Source: Rebecca billardiae RCC1528 (lineage: Eukaryota > Haptophyta). From it: a stretch of 64,000 nt of DNA. Each line of letters begins with the position of its first letter. Position 1 is the stretch's first letter. Of the stretch, positions 44,937-53,957 are shown one piece after another. Below the pieces are notes generated by a model. That model did no database searches. It was not told the origin of the DNA and saw only the letters and a program-made list of their open reading frames with translations. A program made the position numbers and the translations under genes. Where the stretch lies: positions 186,001 to 250,000 of the forward strand of contig OZ251249.1 of NCBI GenBank assembly GCA_965240325.2, written 5' to 3'.

Positions 44937-45111
44937 TCGGCGGCGGGCTCGGCGGCGGGCTCGGCGGCGCGAGCGGCGGCGGGCTGGGCGGCGGGCGGGG
45001 CGGCGGACTGGGCGCCTGCCCGGCGACGCCGCATGCCGCCGCGAGCACGAGCGTCAGCAGCGCGCGGGAGCCCGCGCCGCCGCGCCGGCGTTGCGCGCGC
45101 GCCGCCCTCAT
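34863..45111 (-). CDS. Giant type I surface protein with Pro-rich stalk and about 14 beta-type repeats (3,241 aa, 4 exons)
   Basis: Exons 45111..37254, 37035..36595, 36424..36317, 36181..34863, all phase 1 junctions. A signal peptide (LLTLVLAAACGVAGQ) is followed by about 240 residues of PPPSPPP. About 2,850 residues follow of a repeated, N-glycosylatable, Ala/Gly/Leu-rich module of 150-220 residues. Each module starts near VxLSDARAG and contains an NPLPxGGxLxLxLPxGF core. Clear cores include ALWPPGGALELVLPPDF, HPLPVGAQLQLALP, NPLPAGGDVVVELP, NPLPADAELAVRLPNGYEV, NPFEPGASLALYLPADF and NAIPADGQLVLQLPRGFRL. A poly-Asp patch, one membrane helix (MLTLAVVVVAIFSAVAFFYL) and a 50-residue basic/Glu-rich tail end the protein. 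The module is not one I can name; an immunoglobulin- or cadherin-like beta sandwich is likely. Role inferred: cell wall, scale or adhesion. Confidence 0.85.
36482..36537. repeat. Telomere-like (GTGAGG/GTTAGG)n array in an intron
   Basis: A degenerate TTAGGG-type array in the second intron (36594-36425) of the giant repeat gene. The sense (minus) strand reads CCCTAACCCTCACCCTCACC. Confidence 0.9.
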
Positions 45112-45551
45112 CCTGCGCCAGTGGGCGGTGAGTGGGCACCGGCGCGGGCGGTAGGCGGCCCAGTGGCAGTGCTGCTTTGTGTGAAAGCATATCAGGAATA
45201 GCAGCCAATAGCTGCGCCGTTTGGACGATCATAGGGCAGGCGTTCTGGTGCCTTTAAGTTCGACGTTTACCCGCATATCGCTTCGGGGCTTGGTGGGCAA
45301 GTTTGGCTTGGGCGCGCCCGGCACAAGCCCGGACGCACGCGTGCACGACCCAGTCCGGATGCAGAACGCCACCGCGCGGCCCCGGTTTCAAAGTGAGCCA
45401 TAGGCGGGTACTCAGCGCTGACTACTGGCACCGAAATACCCGCCTATCACCGGGCGGGTATCGACTGCGTACACGCACATTGCAGCAGGCGCTCCCAAAA
45501 TCTTGCGTCCCGCGTGGCGGATCCCCGGCGTGTGTACAACTTAGCGGCGGC
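45112..45551. promoter_or_regulatory. Divergent promoter region of the giant repeat gene and the esterase gene
   Basis: It lies between start codons at 45111 (minus) and 45552 (plus). It contains a perfect 11-bp inverted repeat, ATAGGCGGGTA (45400-45410) and TACCCGCCTAT (45437-45447), plus a third half-site CGGGCGGGTAT at 45451-45461. It is lower in GC than either gene. Confidence 0.55.
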
Positions 45552-47084
45552 ATGGCCAGGCGTGGCGCCGCGGCGGCGGTGGCATGCGTGCTCCTCGCGA
45601 GCGCGCGCTCGGCGAACGTGTGCTACGACGACCGCCCGCGCGACGCCGGCCGGTACGACGGCGAGATGTGGCTCGGCGGCCTCAAGCGCTCCTACGTCCT
45701 CTACGTGCCGCCAGAGTACGACGGCCACCACCCGATGCCGCTCGTCATCAACAGGTGCGCGCACCCGGAGCGCCGGGCCTCCGCGCGCGCGCTGCGCGCG
45801 CGCGACGCGCGAGCCATTGGCCCAGCTCGACGCGCGCGCCGCCGCCGCGCGCGCTGCGCGCGCGCGCGGCCGCGCATCCCGCGCGCGCGCCGTGCGGCTC
45901 ACGCGTCGCCGCCGCGGCCCGCCGCGCGCGCGCGCGCGTCGCGCAGCCCGAACACGGGCGCGACGGCGATGCAGGAGCTGCGGCAGAGCGGGCTGCTCGA
46001 CGCCGCGAAGCGGTACGGCTTCATCATCGTCACGCTCAACGGCGTCGACCTCGCCTTCAACGTCGGGCAGGACGCGCGCGCGTCAGGCACCGGCGTCGAT
46101 GACATCGAGTTTGTTGAGCAGGTCTCGCGCTACCTGCTGAGCAAGCTGTGCATCGACGGCGACCAGATCTTCGCGACGGGGATCTCGCGCGGCGGGCGCT
46201 TCACCTCGCGCCTCGCCTCCGAGATGTCCTCCGAGATCACCGCGATCGGCGTCGTCTCCGGCCTGCGCTTCCCGCGGCCGATCAACGCGACTCGGCCAAT
46301 TCCGGTGATCACGTTTCACGGCACGGACGACCCGATCAACCCGTGGGGCGCGGGCGGGCCGGAGTACTGGCAGACCGGCGTGGAGGACGCGGCGCGCGCG
46401 TGGGCCGAGTTCAACAAGTGCAAGAAGCAGGCGTCGCACCGCATCGCCAAGTCGATCGTCAAGATCATCTACTTCCACTGCCAGGATAACGCGGACGTGG
46501 TGCTTTACAAAATCGAGGGCGGCGGGCACACGTGGCCTGGCTCCGAGTTCTATTACCAGAACCAGGACAGGCTGCACCTCGGGCACACGACGCTCGAGAT
46601 CTCGGCCAACGACATGATGTGGGAGTTCTGGACGCGCCACGTCGAGATGCGCAAGGACAAGAACTACTGGAAGCACCGCGGCGTCTCCAAGGACGGCGAG
46701 ATTGTGATCTCGGCGCTCAGGGGCGAGGACGCGGCGCGCGGCGCGGCGCCGCGCGCGCCGAGCGGCGGCGGCGGCGGCGGCGGCGGGGCTAGCGGCGGCG
46801 GCGGCGGCGGCGGTGGCGGCGGCGGTGTGGTGGCGCGCGCGCCCGGTGGCGGGCCGCGCGCGGGCGAGACGGCCGCAGAGCTCGAGCGCCGGTGGGAGCG
46901 CATGCGTGCCACGCTCGTCTGGCGCGGCGACTTTGACCTCCCGGCCGCGCCCGCGCCCGCGCGCTCGTCGCGCGCCGTGGCCGCGGCCATCGCCAGCGGC
47001 GCGCTCTGCCTGGGCGCGCTCGTCGCTGCGGCCGTGCGCAGACGCGGCCGCCGGCGCTCGGAGCCCGCGCTGGCCATCCTCTGA
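45552..47084 (+). CDS. Secreted/membrane-anchored PHB-depolymerase-like (LpqC/CE1) esterase (446 aa, 2 exons)
   Basis: Exon 1 45552..45754, exon 2 45947..47084; intron 192 bp, GTGCGC...GCAG. A signal peptide (AAAVACVLLASARS) is followed by an alpha/beta-hydrolase of the polyhydroxybutyrate depolymerase/feruloyl esterase family. SYVLYVPPEYDGHHPMPLVI is its entry strand. The nucleophile is in GISRGG, the acid is the second Asp of HGTDDPINP, and the base is in GGGHTWPG. All three are intact, so it should be an active serine esterase on an extracellular ester. A Gly-rich linker and one C-terminal helix (AAIASGALCLGALVAAAV) with RRRGRRR anchor it to the membrane. The usual oxyanion HG near the first strand is replaced by INSPNTGA at the exon junction. 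The intron is a multiple of three without stops, so retention would add 64 Arg-rich residues. Confidence 0.88.
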   Translation: MARRGAAAAVACVLLASARSANVCYDDRPRDAGRYDGEMWLGGLKRSYVLYVPPEYDGHHPMPLVINRCAHPERRASARALRARDARAIGPARRARRRRARCARARPRIPRARRAAHASPPRPAARARASRSPNTGATAMQELRQSGLLDAAKRYGFIIVTLNGVDLAFNVGQDARASGTGVDDIEFVEQVSRYLLSKLCIDGDQIFATGISRGGRFTSRLASEMSSEITAIGVVSGLRFPRPINATRPIPVITFHGTDDPINPWGAGGPEYWQTGVEDAARAWAEFNKCKKQASHRIAKSIVKIIYFHCQDNADVVLYKIEGGGHTWPGSEFYYQNQDRLHLGHTTLEISANDMMWEFWTRHVEMRKDKNYWKHRGVSKDGEIVISALRGEDAARGAAPRAPSGGGGGGGGASGGGGGGGGGGGVVARAPGGGPRAGETAAELERRWERMRATLVWRGDFDLPAAPAPARSSRAVAAAIASGALCLGALVAAAVRRRGRRRSEPALAIL

Positions 47085-48210
47085 GCCCCGCGCCCGTGCC
47101 ACCATTCGCGCGCGGCCCGGTCGACGACAGTTGGTGCGGCGGCGGCGGATGGACGTGTGCGGAGTTGAGCGCGTGCGCGCAGCCGCCGTGTGCAGCGGGT
47201 AGCAGGCACCGCGGGCGTGCCGCAGCCTGCGGCACTGCGTGCTGGCTGCGAGCGCGTCATCCTCAGCGCGACCGACGCCGGTGCCGCCACGTGCGCACGT
47301 GGAAAATCGGCGCAGCGGCAGCAGATGCGATGAATGGATGATCGATGCGCATGCATGCAGCATGTGCGGAGAGTATATGTCAGATTCGATCGACGACGAC
47401 GATGGATCAGGCTTCATGGCCGGTCGTGCGCGCGCATTGTCCGCGCGCGCCCCGCTGATGCGGACGATCGATCGCTCGAGCGATCTATATGATGGTGATG
47501 TGCTCGAAAATAGGCGACGAGTCCAGGGCTCAAAGACGGTACACCGGACACCGGTAAATACCGTACCGGTGCGTACCGGTGCGTACCGGTATGCACCGCC
47601 ACAAACTGCCGCGCACCGGTGAGAGTCCGGGAGGGGTCGAGTGTGCGCCCGGACCACAGCACCCGCGAGTACGGAGCAGTACGCGGAGCTGTCCGACTTG
47701 ACTCACTTGTCTGAGTGTCCGAGGTCGCGGCCAGTCACTGCTGGCACTCTGGCAGGGGAGGCGAATTACGCCGCCGACTATTTCGTCCAATTATAATTGG
47801 GCTGTTTCTATCAGTAAATAGGCCCACAAATTTTCTTCGCCTCGGGCCGGCGGGGCCCCGGGGGGGACACCCCCCCGGACACCCCCGCGGTGCGCGCACC
47901 GGTGTACCGGTACACCGGCGCCTGCGGCGCCGGTGCACCGGTACGCTTACCGAGCACCAGCGGATCTTTGAGCCCTGGCGACGACGGAGATGTGCTGGTC
48001 GGGGGTATTGCGGCGTCTCGACGCAGACGCGACTTCAAAGGACAGGCGCGACTATGGTCACGCTTGCGTGCGCTCACGATCGTCGAATAATAATCGTCAG
48101 CGCAGGGATGAAATCCAAAATCCTCGGCGCCCCGAAAACCCAGCCGGCCAACCGTCGTCCGCCAAGCGAGCGGAGCAAAGCGCGCGAGGGCGGCTGTGCG
48201 GGCTCGCACG
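47085..48210. other. Intergenic region with a hAT-like element
   Basis: It lies between the esterase end and RAD1 start, both on plus. It contains the mobile element 47521-47976; the rest is moderate-GC sequence with the RAD1 promoter downstream of about 48000. No gene is seen. Confidence 0.5.
47521..47976. mobile_element. hAT-like non-autonomous element with 8-bp target duplication
   Basis: Inverted termini CAGGGCTCAAAGA (47524-47536) and TCTTTGAGCCCTG (47965-47977) bound about 455 bp. An 8-bp direct repeat GGCGACGA occurs at 47513-47520 and 47977-47984, as expected for hAT insertion, although the left TIR core starts three bases inside and the right core overlaps the repeat by one base. 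Just inside each end are clusters of GTACCGGT/ACACCGG repeats (47537-47600 and 47890-47945), typical of subterminal transposase sites. No transposase frame exists. Confidence 0.7.
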
Positions 48211-49158
48211 ATGGTGCAAGCGGTCGACCGCGCCGCCGCCTCGCTGGCGGGCTCGCAGCCGCAGGACGTGGCCGTGCTGCTCCGGTGCAAGACGGATCAC
48301 ACGCGGCTGATCACAAAGATGCTCGGCGCGGTCTGCCTCAAGGAGCACAAGTCCGCCGCGTCGGTGCTCAACGGGCCGATCGCGTGGTGCCAGGTCTCGC
48401 CCTCCGGCCTCCGTTTCACGACCGAGGAGTCGCACGACGTGCAGGCGCGCGTGTACCTGCAGAAGGACCTGTTCCGTGAGTACGAGTACGCAGAGACCGA
48501 CGCGTACTCCTTCGCCCTCAACCTCGGCGCGACGATGGAGTGCCTGCGCATCCTGGACGGGCGCGGCGCGGCGCTCGCCCAGCCGCCGTCGCTGCACGTG
48601 CGCTTCAGCGACGAGACGGGCGCGCTCTCGCTGACGCTGATCGAGGGCCTTGCGGTGACGGAGTGCGAGATCGCGACGATGGACCACGGCGAGCCCTCCG
48701 AGCGCGGCGGCGCCGCCGTCGCCCAGGCGTGCCGCATCGTCCTGCGCGCCGACGTGCTGCGCGAGGCACTGGCGGAGCTCGAGTGGGGCGACGCGAACCA
48801 CCGCGACAAGGCGGTCGCGCTCGCGGTGAGCGGCGCGCAGCGCGAGCTCTGCCTGACGGTGCGCAACACGGACAGCGGGTGCGAGGTGCGCCTGCCCGCC
48901 GAGTCGCTCTCCAAGGTCGAGATCCCGCCCGACCAGGCCGTGGCGGAGACGTACAAGTACTCACACCTGCAGGCGATCGCGCGCGCGCTCGGCTCGGCGG
49001 AGGAGGCGTGCCTGCGCGTCCTCGACGGCGGGGAGCTCAACGTGATGATGCGGCTCGCCGAGGGGGGCAAGACGGGCTACGTCGAGTACTACATCACACC
49101 GCTCGCCACCGACGGCGCCGATGACGACGACTACGACGCCGGGCGCGGTTTCGGCTGA
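48211..49158 (+). CDS. RAD1: RAD1, checkpoint clamp (9-1-1) subunit (315 aa, no intron)
   Basis: Single open frame of the family's usual size (animal RAD1 is about 280 aa). RAD1 pairs with RAD9 and HUS1 in a PCNA-like ring loaded at damaged or stalled DNA and activates the ATR checkpoint. Recognisable RAD1/REC1 blocks are LKEHKSAASVLNG, ITEDGLRFT-type sequence as VSPSGLRFTTEESHDVQARV, YLQKDLFREYEYAETDAYSF and LNLGATMECLRILDG. Later come ETYKYSHLQAIARAL and KTGYVEYYITPL before an acidic tail. Both PCNA-like halves are present. I took the ATG at 48211 over 48196 because the protein family begins close to the first helix; the two differ by five residues. It is intron-free in a region where most genes are split. 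Confidence 0.92.
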   Translation: MVQAVDRAAASLAGSQPQDVAVLLRCKTDHTRLITKMLGAVCLKEHKSAASVLNGPIAWCQVSPSGLRFTTEESHDVQARVYLQKDLFREYEYAETDAYSFALNLGATMECLRILDGRGAALAQPPSLHVRFSDETGALSLTLIEGLAVTECEIATMDHGEPSERGGAAVAQACRIVLRADVLREALAELEWGDANHRDKAVALAVSGAQRELCLTVRNTDSGCEVRLPAESLSKVEIPPDQAVAETYKYSHLQAIARALGSAEEACLRVLDGGELNVMMRLAEGGKTGYVEYYITPLATDGADDDDYDAGRGFG

Positions 49159-50880
49159 TTACGCGCGTGGCCGGCTGATCCGGATCGGCGCCGCCCGGCG
49201 GAGCACGCCGCCTGCCAGCATCTCGAGATATGAGTGTGCATGTGTCTGCGCGCTGCACTCTGAGCCTGACGCTTGCCCGTTTACAGCATACCACGTCCGG
49301 TCTATAACTGATCAGTTGCACGCATGAGCGCCGAAAAAACTACGCGACACTTTGGCAGTATGTTAGTCACAGTCATCGCCCCGGCGGGCGTGCCGCTGCC
49401 GCCCGCGGCGGCGGCAGCGAGAGCGTGGCAGCGCATCTACCATCTTCCACGTTACACGCTGCGCCGCGCTCGCCAGGTGGCAGGTGCCCCCGGTCCGCCG
49501 CGCGGAAGGCAGCGCGGTCGGCGAGCGCAGAGGTGCCAGAAGCCCCCTCGCCGCCCTGCGCAGCCGTGCCCGGAAAGGCGCGCGTCACTGGCGGAACCCG
49601 GTACTCGAGTAACTCCGAACTTCAGTGCGGACGGCACCGTTGCTGCTGCGCTATTCTGCCGCCAGAGTGCGTGCCAGCTTTCGTTTCTCAGCGCTCCATG
49701 GCTCCAACCGCGCTTACTGCCGCGCCCGTGGTCCGCCCGCTTCTCGGACTTTAGTCGGCAGGCCCGGGACCCGCGGCTCTGAGGCCACCGGGGGCCGCAG
49801 GGCCCACTACTATCTGCATAGACAGCATGCTACCTCGCGCGCCCCTGCCTTGAACCAGGCGTTACGGGGCATCACATATTCACGCCTTCAGCTCCTTGCC
49901 ACCTATGGGCTCCGCGAGGGTGGTACCGCAGTCCCGCGCGGTGCGGCCGTGGTCCAGTGGCGGCGTCTCGCGCGCGTGGGGGGCAAATGCACACGAATGC
50001 GCTCGAATCACAGGGCAGCTATCGCTATCACGCCGAGCCCTCGCACGCCGCTCGGCGGCGCCGTGGTCATTTCGGCCAACCCGCTGCTCTGCAACCCCCG
50101 CGCACGCCGTTCTCGTCGAAACAGAGGACGTGAACACTGCGCCGCATGACTTGCGCTCGGCGTTTTCCTCGCGCCGCAGCGGACGTAATAATGGCGGCTT
50201 GACGAGAGTTGAGAAGCTCAGAAACTTCTGAGGTGTGAGGAACGTGGCGCGGACGAGGGAATCTATCATGACCTGAAGTACTGAAGTGGTGTAAATGCAC
50301 CGATTCAGCGCGAGATCAGACATGAATGACTGTATAATATTGAGAATTGGGCATTCCTCTCTTGCCCCAAGCAATAGTGATTAATGGACCCAAAAGACTG
50401 GTAAATCTTTTCATCAAGGGGCCCTTCGGCGGTCCTTTGGTGCCAGACCGCTTGTCCACACAAGCCTCGCCCGATGGGCCGATGGCTAAAGAGCGCCCTT
50501 CTCATGATATCGGTCGAGAGAGCGGAATCCGCCCTCAATCTGGAGTCGAGCTGTGCTTTTCGTCAATATTATCATGGTCCGCAAGGCATGGCTAAGAATA
50601 ACCTGATCGCGATCACAGCTGCGCACGTACGCGGGCTTCGTCCTATGTCGGCCATCACGATTTGGGGCCATGCTTCCTCTCAAACTACTGACACATACGG
50701 GGGTTGGGGTGGTACCGGCAAGGCCACGGAGATATTATATTGCCCGCCGAGCGGCCGAGCGGGCCTGAGAACCATCTCATTGCGAAGCTCGTCGACGCGA
50801 ACGCGGCGAGAAGGCTGTGAGCGCCAACGCCTAGCCCGCTCCCGCGTGCACTCGCGCTGCCCGCGTGCGCGCCTGCCGCC
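49159..50880. other. Intergenic region with a low-GC island
   Basis: No gene is seen. The island 50160-50720 is close to 50% GC, unlike any gene here. A tRNA-like A box (TGGTCCAGTGG, 49950-49960) and a weak B box (GCTCGAATC, 50001-50009) lie in it but do not fold as a tRNA. The end near 50700-50880 must hold the promoter of the receiver-domain gene. Confidence 0.5.
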
Positions 50881-53463
50881 ATGTCGTCGCGCACCAGCCT
50901 CAGCCTCGAAGAGGCCGACCTCTCGGACCGGTCCGGCCTCACCAGCGTGCACAGCTCCACGAGCGCGCTCGACCGCTCGCTGCACCTGCTCGAGGATGAG
51001 ATGGTCAACCCGCTCGTGCGCGCGGCGTCGATCATCGACGACCTGCTCGCCGCCGTGCCGAAAGGGTCGGAGGGATCGGAGATCCTCGGCGCGCTCGGCC
51101 TGGCGTCGCGCGAGATCCGCGGCGCCATGGGCGCTCTCACCGGCACGATTGCGCGCCGCGCGCTCGTGAGCGGCGAGTACGAGCCGTCGCTCGCCTCGTT
51201 GCAGCTGTGCGACCTGATTGACGACGCGACGCTCGCGTCGGGGGTGCAGTTCGCGCCCGGCATCGACACCTCGAGCCTCGTCGAGGTCGACCCGGCGCCC
51301 ATCCGCACGGCCGTCTCGACCGCCGCGCGCGCGCTCGCCGCCCTCGGCATTGCGACGCCGATGCGCATCGGCATCGGGCTCGAGCACTCGACGCTCGCGA
51401 TCGACTTTGCGCTCGAGCCGGCGGGCCCGTGCGAGAGCGACGCTGTGCAAGAGACCTTCATCCTCGAGCGCTTCGCCGAGCCGAGCATGTGCGCGCGCGC
51501 GGGCACTGCGCCGCGCGCGCGCACACGCGCATGCGCGCGCGCGGCCGTGCGCGCGCGGGCCCGGCGGCTGACGCGCTGCATCCCCCGCGCGCCGCGATCC
51601 GCCGCGCCATGCCGCAGGGCGCTGATCGACCAGTGCGCCTCCGCGCTCGGCGGCAGCGCCATGTGGGCCGCCGAGTGCGAGGCCTCGGGCGACACGTGGC
51701 TGCGGCTGTGCGCGCCCGTGCGCATGCGCAGCGGCGCCGAGCTCGCGGCTCTCGAGAAGTTCCGCATCCCGGCGCACGCGACGGTGGTCGTGGTGGACGA
51801 CTCGCGGCTGACGCGCACGATCGTGTGCTCGCGCGTCGCCGCCTCGCTCTGCGCGCGCGGCGTCAAGCCGATCACCATCCCGCCGCTCGACGCCGAGCCG
51901 GCGGCCGAGGCGAGGACGGCCGACGCGACGGCGGCAAGCGAGCGCGAGCACCTGCTGCAGTACGAGGCGACTTTGACGAAACTGGTCCGGACCGGTCCGG
52001 TGGTGCTCTTCTCGGACCAGGAGCTGGGCGCGGGCGTGCCGCGCGGCACGGACGTGATCTCGCGCGTCCGCGCCGCCGTGCCCGAGGCCGAGTCCAACCT
52101 CGTCGCCTTTGTCGTCTCCTCGAACGGATCGAGCTCCGACCGCCGCCTCTACGCCGCGGCGGGCGTCGACGGCTACGTGTCGAAGGAGCGCGACGGGCTG
52201 ACGCGCGCGCGCGCGGGGATCGCGCGCGCGTGCGCCGCGCGGCTGCCGCGCGCGGCGCCGCCGGGCCCCGCGCCGCCGCCGCCGCGCGACGAGCGCCAGC
52301 TGCGCTCCGCGCGGCTGCAGCAGCGCCTGTTTGCCCGGCCCGCGCGCGCCGCGCGCCGCGGCGCCGAGCTGGCGAGCGCGACTTCGCTGCTGGGCTCGTC
52401 GCCCGACCTGCCCGCGCTCGGGCGGCAGGGTGGCGGCAGCGCGGCGCACGCTGGCGGCGGCGGCGGCGCGGCCCCGTTCGTGCACAGCCTGAGCGCGCCG
52501 CGTCCGGACGATGACCCCGCCGCCGCGTCCCGCGGACCCCACGCCGCCGCCGCCGCCGGCCCGGACTTTGCCGGCCCGGACTCGTGGCTTTTCGCCGAGC
52601 CTCCGGTGTCGCGCGCTTTCTCCACCGCCACCGTCGTCTCGGACGCGCCGCTGGAGGTCCCGCCGCTGGCGCTCGTGCACGCGTGGCGCCGGCCGCGGGC
52701 GCGGCGGCTCTCTGCGCCGCACGGCGCGGCGGGCGCGCTTGACTCGCTCCACGCCCTCCAGGCGAGCCTGCCGCCGCCGCCGCCCTCGCCGGCGGCTCCG
52801 ACCCCGCGCTACGCCGCCGACGCCGACGCCGACGATTCCGAGCTCGAGCGCACGCCGTCGCCGCCGCCGCCGTTCCTGCCGCTGGCGCCGCAGCAGCACG
52901 CGAGCCGCATGCCCTCCGCCCTCGGCGGCGCGGTCGGCTCGGGGAAGCCGAGCGGCGGCGCCGGCGCGGCGGCGCGCGAACAGCCTGGGGCACGGCTCCG
53001 GCTGAGCGCGTTCAGCTTTGCGCGCGCGCGCGCGCCGGGCAGCGGCGGCGACAGGGCGGCAGAGGGGTCGCTCGGCCTGTGGGCGGCCGACCCGGTGGCG
53101 CGCGCGGGCGCGGCTGCGGAGCCGAAGCCGGCGGGCGAGAGCGCTGCGCCGGCGGCCGAGGGCGCCTTCGGTGGCGGGAAGCACGACCTGGCGAGCTCAG
53201 CCGCGCTCATGTCGCGGCTGATGAAGCAGCAGCGCACGCGCGCGCGCTCGCCGCTCGCCACCTCCGCGACGACGGCCGACGTGCGACGGCAGCAGGCCTC
53301 GTGCTCGCACGGCGCCGCGCCCATCGGCGGCGGCCAGTGCCGCGCGTGCGAGCTCGCGCGCGTGTACCACCCGGACAGCAGCGGGCTCGGCGTCGAGAGC
53401 CGCAGCCTGCCGTGCGCCAATGCAGGCGGCCTCGCCATGGGCATCAACTGCTCCGCCGGCTGA
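50881..53463 (+). CDS. Receiver-domain protein with degenerate kinase-like N-terminus (817 aa, 2 exons)
   Basis: Exon 1 50881..51488, exon 2 51618..53463; intron 129 bp (GTGCGC...GCAG). A response-regulator receiver domain spans about 257-395: acidic pair in VVVVDDSRLTR, phospho-acceptor Asp in VLFSDQELG (near 335), Ser in AFVVSSNG and Lys in GYVSKER. All four key positions are filled, so phosphotransfer is possible. The preceding 250 residues resemble a histidine-kinase dimerisation plus ATPase region (EDEMVNPLVRAASIIDDLL; APIRTAVSTAARALAALGI) but lack the phospho-His block and N/G boxes. This would be a pseudokinase-receiver hybrid. The last 400 residues are disordered, Pro/Ala/Gly-rich, ending with CRACELARVYHP. 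The intron is stop-free and divisible by three. Confidence 0.75.
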   Translation: MSSRTSLSLEEADLSDRSGLTSVHSSTSALDRSLHLLEDEMVNPLVRAASIIDDLLAAVPKGSEGSEILGALGLASREIRGAMGALTGTIARRALVSGEYEPSLASLQLCDLIDDATLASGVQFAPGIDTSSLVEVDPAPIRTAVSTAARALAALGIATPMRIGIGLEHSTLAIDFALEPAGPCESDAVQETFILERFAEPSMCARAGTAPRARTRACARAAVRARARRLTRCIPRAPRSAAPCRRALIDQCASALGGSAMWAAECEASGDTWLRLCAPVRMRSGAELAALEKFRIPAHATVVVVDDSRLTRTIVCSRVAASLCARGVKPITIPPLDAEPAAEARTADATAASEREHLLQYEATLTKLVRTGPVVLFSDQELGAGVPRGTDVISRVRAAVPEAESNLVAFVVSSNGSSSDRRLYAAAGVDGYVSKERDGLTRARAGIARACAARLPRAAPPGPAPPPPRDERQLRSARLQQRLFARPARAARRGAELASATSLLGSSPDLPALGRQGGGSAAHAGGGGGAAPFVHSLSAPRPDDDPAAASRGPHAAAAAGPDFAGPDSWLFAEPPVSRAFSTATVVSDAPLEVPPLALVHAWRRPRARRLSAPHGAAGALDSLHALQASLPPPPPSPAAPTPRYAADADADDSELERTPSPPPPFLPLAPQQHASRMPSALGGAVGSGKPSGGAGAAAREQPGARLRLSAFSFARARAPGSGGDRAAEGSLGLWAADPVARAGAAAEPKPAGESAAPAAEGAFGGGKHDLASSAALMSRLMKQQRTRARSPLATSATTADVRRQQASCSHGAAPIGGGQCRACELARVYHPDSSGLGVESRSLPCANAGGLAMGINCSAG

Positions 53464-53908
53464 GCCACGGGCCGGGGGCCCAATTCGCACTACGCCAGTA
53501 GCGGGCCGATGTACATAAGTCACGCGCGTACTACCTAGCCGCTGCACTCATCAATCACTCATCACAGCGGCAGTCGTTCTGCTAACAGTCAGTCACTCAG
53601 TCACGGTCACGGAGTCGGACACGGACACGGTGCCGCGCCACGCCCCACAGGCCACAGCCGCCGGGCTGACGATGGGCCCCGGCGGGCGCGGCCGGGCCGG
53701 CGCGCTGCTCTGTGCTCAGTCGGCAGCTGTCCCTTTCGTCACTTTGTCGATCAGCTTTGACGACAATGGGCGATCGCCGATAATGACAGGGTGTGGGTCT
53801 CTCTTCGGAGAGCGTGCGATGAAGGATGGCGCGGCAACCTGCCACCGTGAGCCTTACGCACGTTTTAAAAAACAAATAAACTGTAGTGTGGCAATCCGCA
53901 ATATGTTT

Positions 53909-53937
53909 CCTCAGGCTTGCGAACCAAGCCCCCCAAA
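53909..53937. repeat. Hairpin-bearing repeat, copy 1 of an inverted pair
   Basis: The unit contains GGCTTG, five bases, CAAGCC followed by CCCCAAA. The inverted partner is at 54893-54920, about 26 of 28 positions alike. The two copies face each other around the foldback element. Confidence 0.8.
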
Positions 53938-53957
53938 GGCCTGGCTCAACGGTGACG

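Noticed and set aside
43538-45154. A 538-codon Gly/Ala-rich plus-strand frame
   Set aside because: It is the complement of the (SPPP)n region and repeats of the minus-strand giant gene, whose signal peptide, exon joins and membrane helix are coherent.
49943-50020. tRNA gene
   Set aside because: A perfect A box and a near B box are 51 bp apart, but neither the acceptor nor the T arm can pair. At best it is a tRNA-derived relic.
50474-51169. Short coding frame in the low-GC island
   Set aside because: No family resemblance; it runs into the start of the receiver-domain gene in a different frame.
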